Assembly (NCBI GenBank): GCA_002359315.1
Contig: DEMS01000015.1
Coordinates: forward strand, 1 to 64,000
Direction of reading: 5' to 3'
DNA from: Bacteroidetes bacterium UBA2664
GTDB taxonomy: Bacteria > Bacteroidota > Rhodothermia > Balneolales > Balneolaceae
DNA length: 64,000 nt
The stretch's first letter is position 1. Each line of letters begins with the position of its first letter. Below, in pieces: positions 61,901 through 64,000 of this stretch. The notes under the pieces are model-generated. The model had not been told where the DNA came from and did not search any database. It was given only the letters and a program-made list of their open reading frames with translations. Made by a program: the position numbers and the translations under genes.

Positions 61901-64000
61901 GTAATATCTTTATCACCATCCATTAAAATGGTATCTGTTGCATTGCTTGAACTGAGATCCCCTGTCCAGCTTGTAAACTCCCAGCCGGCATCCGGGATGG
62001 CTTCAATATTTAGAGTAGTCCCCGATGAAACACTGACAGGAGTGGAATAGGGTGAATTGTCTACTTCCGCTGAACCGTCACCTGAGAAAAAGATAGTTAA
62101 GGTGTATGTTACCAGTGTACCTGTAAAATCCTGAGTAGTAACGTTACTGTTTACCGGGCCGGTGACAGACCGATTGGCCGGTGAAAATGTGTACTCAGAA
62201 AGAGACGGAGTGATTGTAATATTTTGAGAACCGTCAGCAACACCGGTTAATGTGTAAACTCCGGATGCATTTGTGGTCACCGTCTGAGAATGTCCACCGG
62301 TTGCCTGCACACTCACATTTTCGAGTGGATTCGTTCCATCTGTAATGGTACCCGATATTGTAAATGTTTGCGGATCAAAGGTTACATTTGCAGTGCCTAA
62401 CACATCCCCGGAATTATTGGTACCCAGATAACCGGTTACTGTGACGGACCCTACTGTAGTTGATGTCAGTGTTGCGGTTGCCTGTCCGCTTCCGTTCGTT
62501 GACCAAGGCCCTGAGCTCAGAGTCCCTGTACCTGATGTGATTTCAAAAAATACATCTTCCCCGGCCCCTAATACGGTATTTTCAGAATCCCGAACGGTGA
62601 TCGTCAATGTAGACGAATCCACTCCATTTGCTTCAATCCCTGACGTTGGATTCGCTGAAATAGTAGAATTTGTCGCGTCCGGCGGCAACACTTCAGAAGC
62701 AGTCGTCAGATTAATGGTATTTGAATTGACACTGGTTCCGCCCGGACCAACAGCCCTCACTCGATAGTAGTAAGTCGTTTCAGCGGATAGTCCCGACACA
62801 GAAGTCGATGTCCCGGTTCCAACACTTAAATTTTCATATCCGGATACAAATGTGGAAAAATCTGAACTCGTAGAAACATCCAGCCGGTAATCTGTGACGC
62901 CGGATGAAGAAGATGCATTCCAGTTTGCAGTGAAACTCAATGCCCCTACACTGCTGGCTGCCTGAGCAACCGGAGCTATCGGAGCAAATCCAACTGTTGC
63001 TGTTCCGAGGGATGATCCGGTGTTGTTCGTTCCCAAATAACCGGTAACAACCACATTACTGTTGGAGGTTGTAGATGTAAGTGTTGCGGTTGCTTGTCCA
63101 CTGCCATTTGTTGTCCATGGACCGGCACTTAAAGTTCCTGTACCTGATGTAATCTCAAAAAAGAGATCTACATCAGCTCCCATTACTGCATTGTTTCCAT
63201 CTCTGACAGTTATGGTTAATGTGGATGAGTCTGTTCCATTAGGAAGCACATTTGTTGTTGGATTTGCTGCTATAGTTGAATTAGTAGCGTTTGGTGGAGA
63301 CCACGAAAAAATAACCTGTCCATTGCCACCGACTCCTCCAACCCCATTAGTTCCCCGTCCACCACCGGCACCGCCACCGGGTACTCCGCCCGGATTTCCA
63401 TTCCCACCATTGGTAGATGTACCATTCCCACCGGCACCCCCACCTGTAACTGCAGCACCCCCGGTAATGCCCGATCCGTTATTCCCATTTGCTGCGGTTC
63501 CAGCACTTCCGCCACCCCCACCGCCATTACCCGCAACACCACCTGCTCCGGCACCCCCATTAAACGTACCTCCGGTACCTCCTGCTCCACCGGCACCACT
63601 AGCGCCCTGACCTCCACCCGTTGCATTTGCCCCACCGGCTCCACCATTGGCAATTAATGTCGTTGCTGCAAATGAAATCTGTGAATTACCTCCTGAAGCG
63701 GCACTTGTAGCACCACCGGCACCTACAGTTAAGTTGATTACCTGACCGGGCGTCACCGCATATGTCCGCAGTTGATAAGCACCGCCGCCGCCACCGCCAC
63801 CGGATCTTATGTTCTGACCTTGCTGAGTTCCGGAACCACCGGCACCACCGCCACCCCAAACCTGAACCGTAATTTCTTTCACTCCATCCGGAACCGTAAA
63901 TGTGGTTGAACCCGGGCTAGTAAATGCTTGCTGAGACTGACCAAAGACCGGCAACGCCCCTAAAACAAATAGGAGAAGTACCAACACAGCTAATCTAACT
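55903..64000 (-). CDS. Giant secreted multi-domain protein with CBM3 modules and T9SS sorting tail (5' end off-window)
   Basis: At least 2,694 residues. The first in-window start is GTG at 63987, but the frame stays open to 64000 (VRLAVLVLLLFVLGALPVFG), so the true start and the signal peptide N-terminus lie outside. Order, numbered from 63987: signal peptide; Gly-rich region (about 45-225); invasin-like Ig (about 230-335 and 437-540) around one FN3 (338-430); CarboxypepD_reg-like repeat (542-625); InlB-type repeat (626-700); CBM3-like module (705-862); six Ig-like repeats of about 100 residues (870-1485); second CBM3-like module (1487-1647); a seventh Ig-like repeat; three CarboxypepD_reg-like repeats (about 1760-2020); a G8-like N-WD-NW-x-HA segment; beta-rich region; Por tail from about 2605 (NYPNPFNPTT, ending YTRKLTMIK). 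No catalytic domain is evident. Probably a cell-surface adhesin for cellulose-like or other polysaccharide. Confidence 0.9.
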   Translation of the reverse strand, partial: VRLAVLVLLLFVLGALPVFGQSQQAFTSPGSTTFTVPDGVKEITVQVWGGGGAGGSGTQQGQNIRSGGGGGGGAYQLRTYAVTPGQVINLTVGAGGATSAASGGNSQISFAATTLIANGGAGGANATGGGQGASGAGGAGGTGGTFNGGAGAGGVAGNGGGGGGSAGTAANGNNGSGITGGAAVTGGGAGGNGTSTNGGNGNPGGVPGGGAGGGRGTNGVGGVGGNGQVIFSWSPPNATNSTIAANPTTNVLPNGTDSSTLTITVRDGNNAVMGADVDLFFEITSGTGTLSAGPWTTNGSGQATATLTSTTSNSNVVVTGYLGTNNTGSSLGTATVGFAPIAPVAQAASSVGALSFTANWNASSSSGVTDYRLDVSTSSDFSTFVSGYENLSVGTGTSTSVSGLSAETTYYYRVRAVGPGGTSVNSNTINLTTASEVLPPDATNSTISANPTSGIEANGVDSSTLTITVRDSENTVLGAGEDVFFEITSGTGTLSSGPWSTNGSGQATATLTSTTVGSVTVTGYLGTNNSGDVLGTANVTFDPQTFTISGTITDGTNPLENVSVQATGGHSQTVTTNASGVYTLTGVADGSQNITITPSLSEYTFSPANRSVTGPVNSNVTTQDFTGTLVTYTLTIFFSGDGSAEVDNSPYSTPVSVSSGTTLNIEAIPDAGWEFTSWTGDLSSSNATDTILMDGDKDITANFNPEPTPGVSLKLQYKNNQTNQNGDIRPHMILFNDGDVTLNFTDITIRYWFVSDPPGLDVYNTDWAQVGTANVTGNFGSVGGERYLEVGFTSGAELPGWKGGTGPNNFPNGTDSGEIQSRINDDGFAAYDQSLHYSWDPAFTAFADYQKITVYHQGSLVWGTPPEGGAEAENMIITQQPTASTAGTTLSPAPTVKLEDALGNPVANVQVTVTLNKNNFAGGSTAILTSNASGLAVFDNLKINTADSGYQMTFDADAPLVTNRTSGGFTVSAAATDDMSITQQPTTVTAGSAISPAPAVTLVDAFGNPTPGVNVTASLDKNSFASGTTTVATNSSGVATFSDLIINTAATNYIITFNADAVGVDDLNSSVFNVNAAAASNMAITTQPGESVAGGVIAGPPTVTVTDAYSNPVSGVNVTVSETGNTYAFDAGTLTKATNASGVATFNDLQINTPDTGYQLTFDAAAGAVSNAISNLFNVVTSGGSMTVTQQPTQTVAGDVITPSPSITLLDGLDNPIVGVNVTVSLNENSFASGTLTVPTNASGVAVFSDLVIEAAGTDYQITFNADQTGVANVFSNNFNVLVSDPASMSVTIQPNNTVAGNTVQGPPTVTIVDAFNNPVPNIDITVSLNKNSFNSGTYTIASNATGVAEFSNLVITTAATAYQIIFNANAAGVADINTNNFNVTAAAANSMSITTQPGTSTAGVAISPNPVVLVVDVHGNPKSGVDVTAALNKNSFGAGSTTIVTSNASGEAVFNNLKIGTTDTGYEVTFSATSLTSQTTNPFEVIQPDPDFGTVRLEYRAIETITNSNVIRFGFRITNESGVDLSLDELEVRYWYTSEPAGNNIYTPENAPIGTQYISGATGTIENEFYMGLFISPDAVVSVGQGSDGVTANFLPNNANTGIIEGRINEQNWGIFDQSDDYSFDAAVTSYANFQDINVYYKGKLVWGTEPAAVEGGVEVEFVQQPTNTVQEEVITPAVTVRILDRNANLVAGDSSTEVTMAIQNDPTSSATLSGTTTVTAVDGIATFNNLSIDNIGNGYTLVATATDMANDVSNSFNILSASTYSISGTILDSENNPVSGVQVTASGGYSSNTTTNASGVYSITGIEWGTENVTITPELAGYTFDPATRTIPGPITGDITNQDFTGTAGTFSISGTITDGTNPIPDAEVVATGGHSQTVLTNASGVYTFTDVALGADVTVTPTVGSFTYTPTSIAVNNVNDDVTNQDFVGAPTGSRTISGTILDQSSNPVAGVSVVASGDHTQTVTTNGSGFYQFTGLPTGNKSVTVTPTPDGYTFNPTSITVNNNFSGTPNVSGQDFVATVVVGTYYSRATGNWDVPSNWSTVSHAGAAAGRAPKAEDEIIIGGGHTITLNFTTFTLTSPGTLTVVSTGTLALPGTNHVTGTGTFLLETAGSLVIGSPAGIVSSGSTGNIRTSTRTFQDNANYTYNGASSQVTGNGLPQELNDLRINNANGVRSSTSRRVNGTLYLDSGALIMGDGISLIANTKDITSGELTYELQISGNAGYRMLATPLNVSFDNFLSEVITQGFTGASLTDSEPLQPNVMWYDETYVGTDNQRWRAPGNITDTVVPGRGYQVYMFGDVVGDTRYNDSLPYTLIVNGQENEGTAGEVSMGVTYNEDGDQGWNLVGNPFGASIDWSDPSWTKTAIEPSIYVWDPNTNQYATWNGSAGDITDGVIAPFQGFWVKAIDETADLVVSRDAKTLNAGAGFVGKEKTANNEPSISIEAYYRDHLKSTLYFSFTEDGLMGLDRRDARKLLPPADVTEYLEFYSRVDNNERLAVNNLPGRFGRTLEIPLELNGYNEGSAITGSIWLKMKNFKNIPDDWAMELVNNLTGEKFNLTEGDSIRVSMAHMKGKNVERSNSSGKITTSGKDSHADFTLFISPEGDNFGLEREFDFHQNYPNPFNPTTTLEFDLPIPGVVRLEVYDMIGRRVAVLVNDNLQAGNYKFVWDARGLSSGIYIARLVTADGIYTRKLTMIK

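Noticed and set aside
63270..63653. Proline-rich plus-strand and valine/glycine-rich minus-strand ORFs
   Set aside because: Both are shadows of the Gly-rich region of the giant protein, whose GGN codons give open frames elsewhere.

Overview
The window looks like chromosome from a moderately AT-rich, Gram-negative member of the Bacteroidota/Rhodothermota/Balneolota group, most likely Balneolota. The evidence is a giant secreted protein ending in a type IX secretion (Por) sorting tail with YPNPFNPTT, a bacterial histone H1-like small protein, tandem FtsX-type ABC permeases beside an NtrC-type regulator, UMF1-type and DUF72 genes, and a general lack of Shine-Dalgarno signals. I found no tRNA, rRNA, CRISPR array or classical insertion sequence.

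1-14.8 kb: a minus-strand efflux operon. The order of transcription is an HlyD-type adaptor, a four-helix-bundle (S23/IVP) gene, a LolD/MacB-type ATPase and then four tandem paralogous FtsX permeases; the last is frameshifted and cut by the window edge. A sigma-54 response regulator and an NtrY-like kinase diverge from it, and a sigma-54-like promoter lies in front of the adaptor gene. The four-helix-bundle gene is bracketed by inverted copies of a GTGTTAACGT-type repeat that also occurs without any gene elsewhere in the window, so it may be a small mobile element.

14.8-20.4 kb: an accessory, eroded stretch. It holds a DUF4153-like membrane protein, a GC-richer GNAT acetyltransferase with an attC-like heptamer at its 5' side, a DUF3224 protein, a two-TM protein, an alpha/beta hydrolase, an unlisted 52-residue gene with a strong terminator, a toxin remnant, and a 58-residue N-terminal piece of a cysteine-rich methyltransferase family. 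Several repeat types sit between the genes.

20.4-27 kb: a CcdA/TlpA redox pair behind an OmpR/PhoR-type two-component system, divergent from arsR-arsD-arsA. arsR has a perfect palindromic operator. ArsD carries an unusual insertion in front of its terminal cysteine pairs. No arsenite permease, reductase or intact methyltransferase is present.

27-45 kb: mostly signalling and housekeeping genes: a REC-only protein, a DoxX-like protein, a PAS/GAF kinase, an MhqO-like ring-cleaving dioxygenase, a YiiX-like peptidase, a GHL10 lipoprotein fused to a degenerate amidase/PGRP domain, a 7TM hybrid kinase with REC and HPt, an isocitrate dehydrogenase-family enzyme, a UMF1 transporter, a histone H1-like protein, a bPH2 pair and a creatininase-family enzyme.

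45-64 kb: glycine decarboxylase, a divergent DtxR/MntR regulator and ZIP transporter sharing a palindrome, a sodium:solute symporter behind a 32-bp tandem repeat, DUF72, peptide-chain release factor 3, a secreted L-isoaspartyl methyltransferase, and a secreted protein of at least 2,694 residues with two CBM3-like modules and many Ig-like repeats, whose 5' end lies beyond the window.
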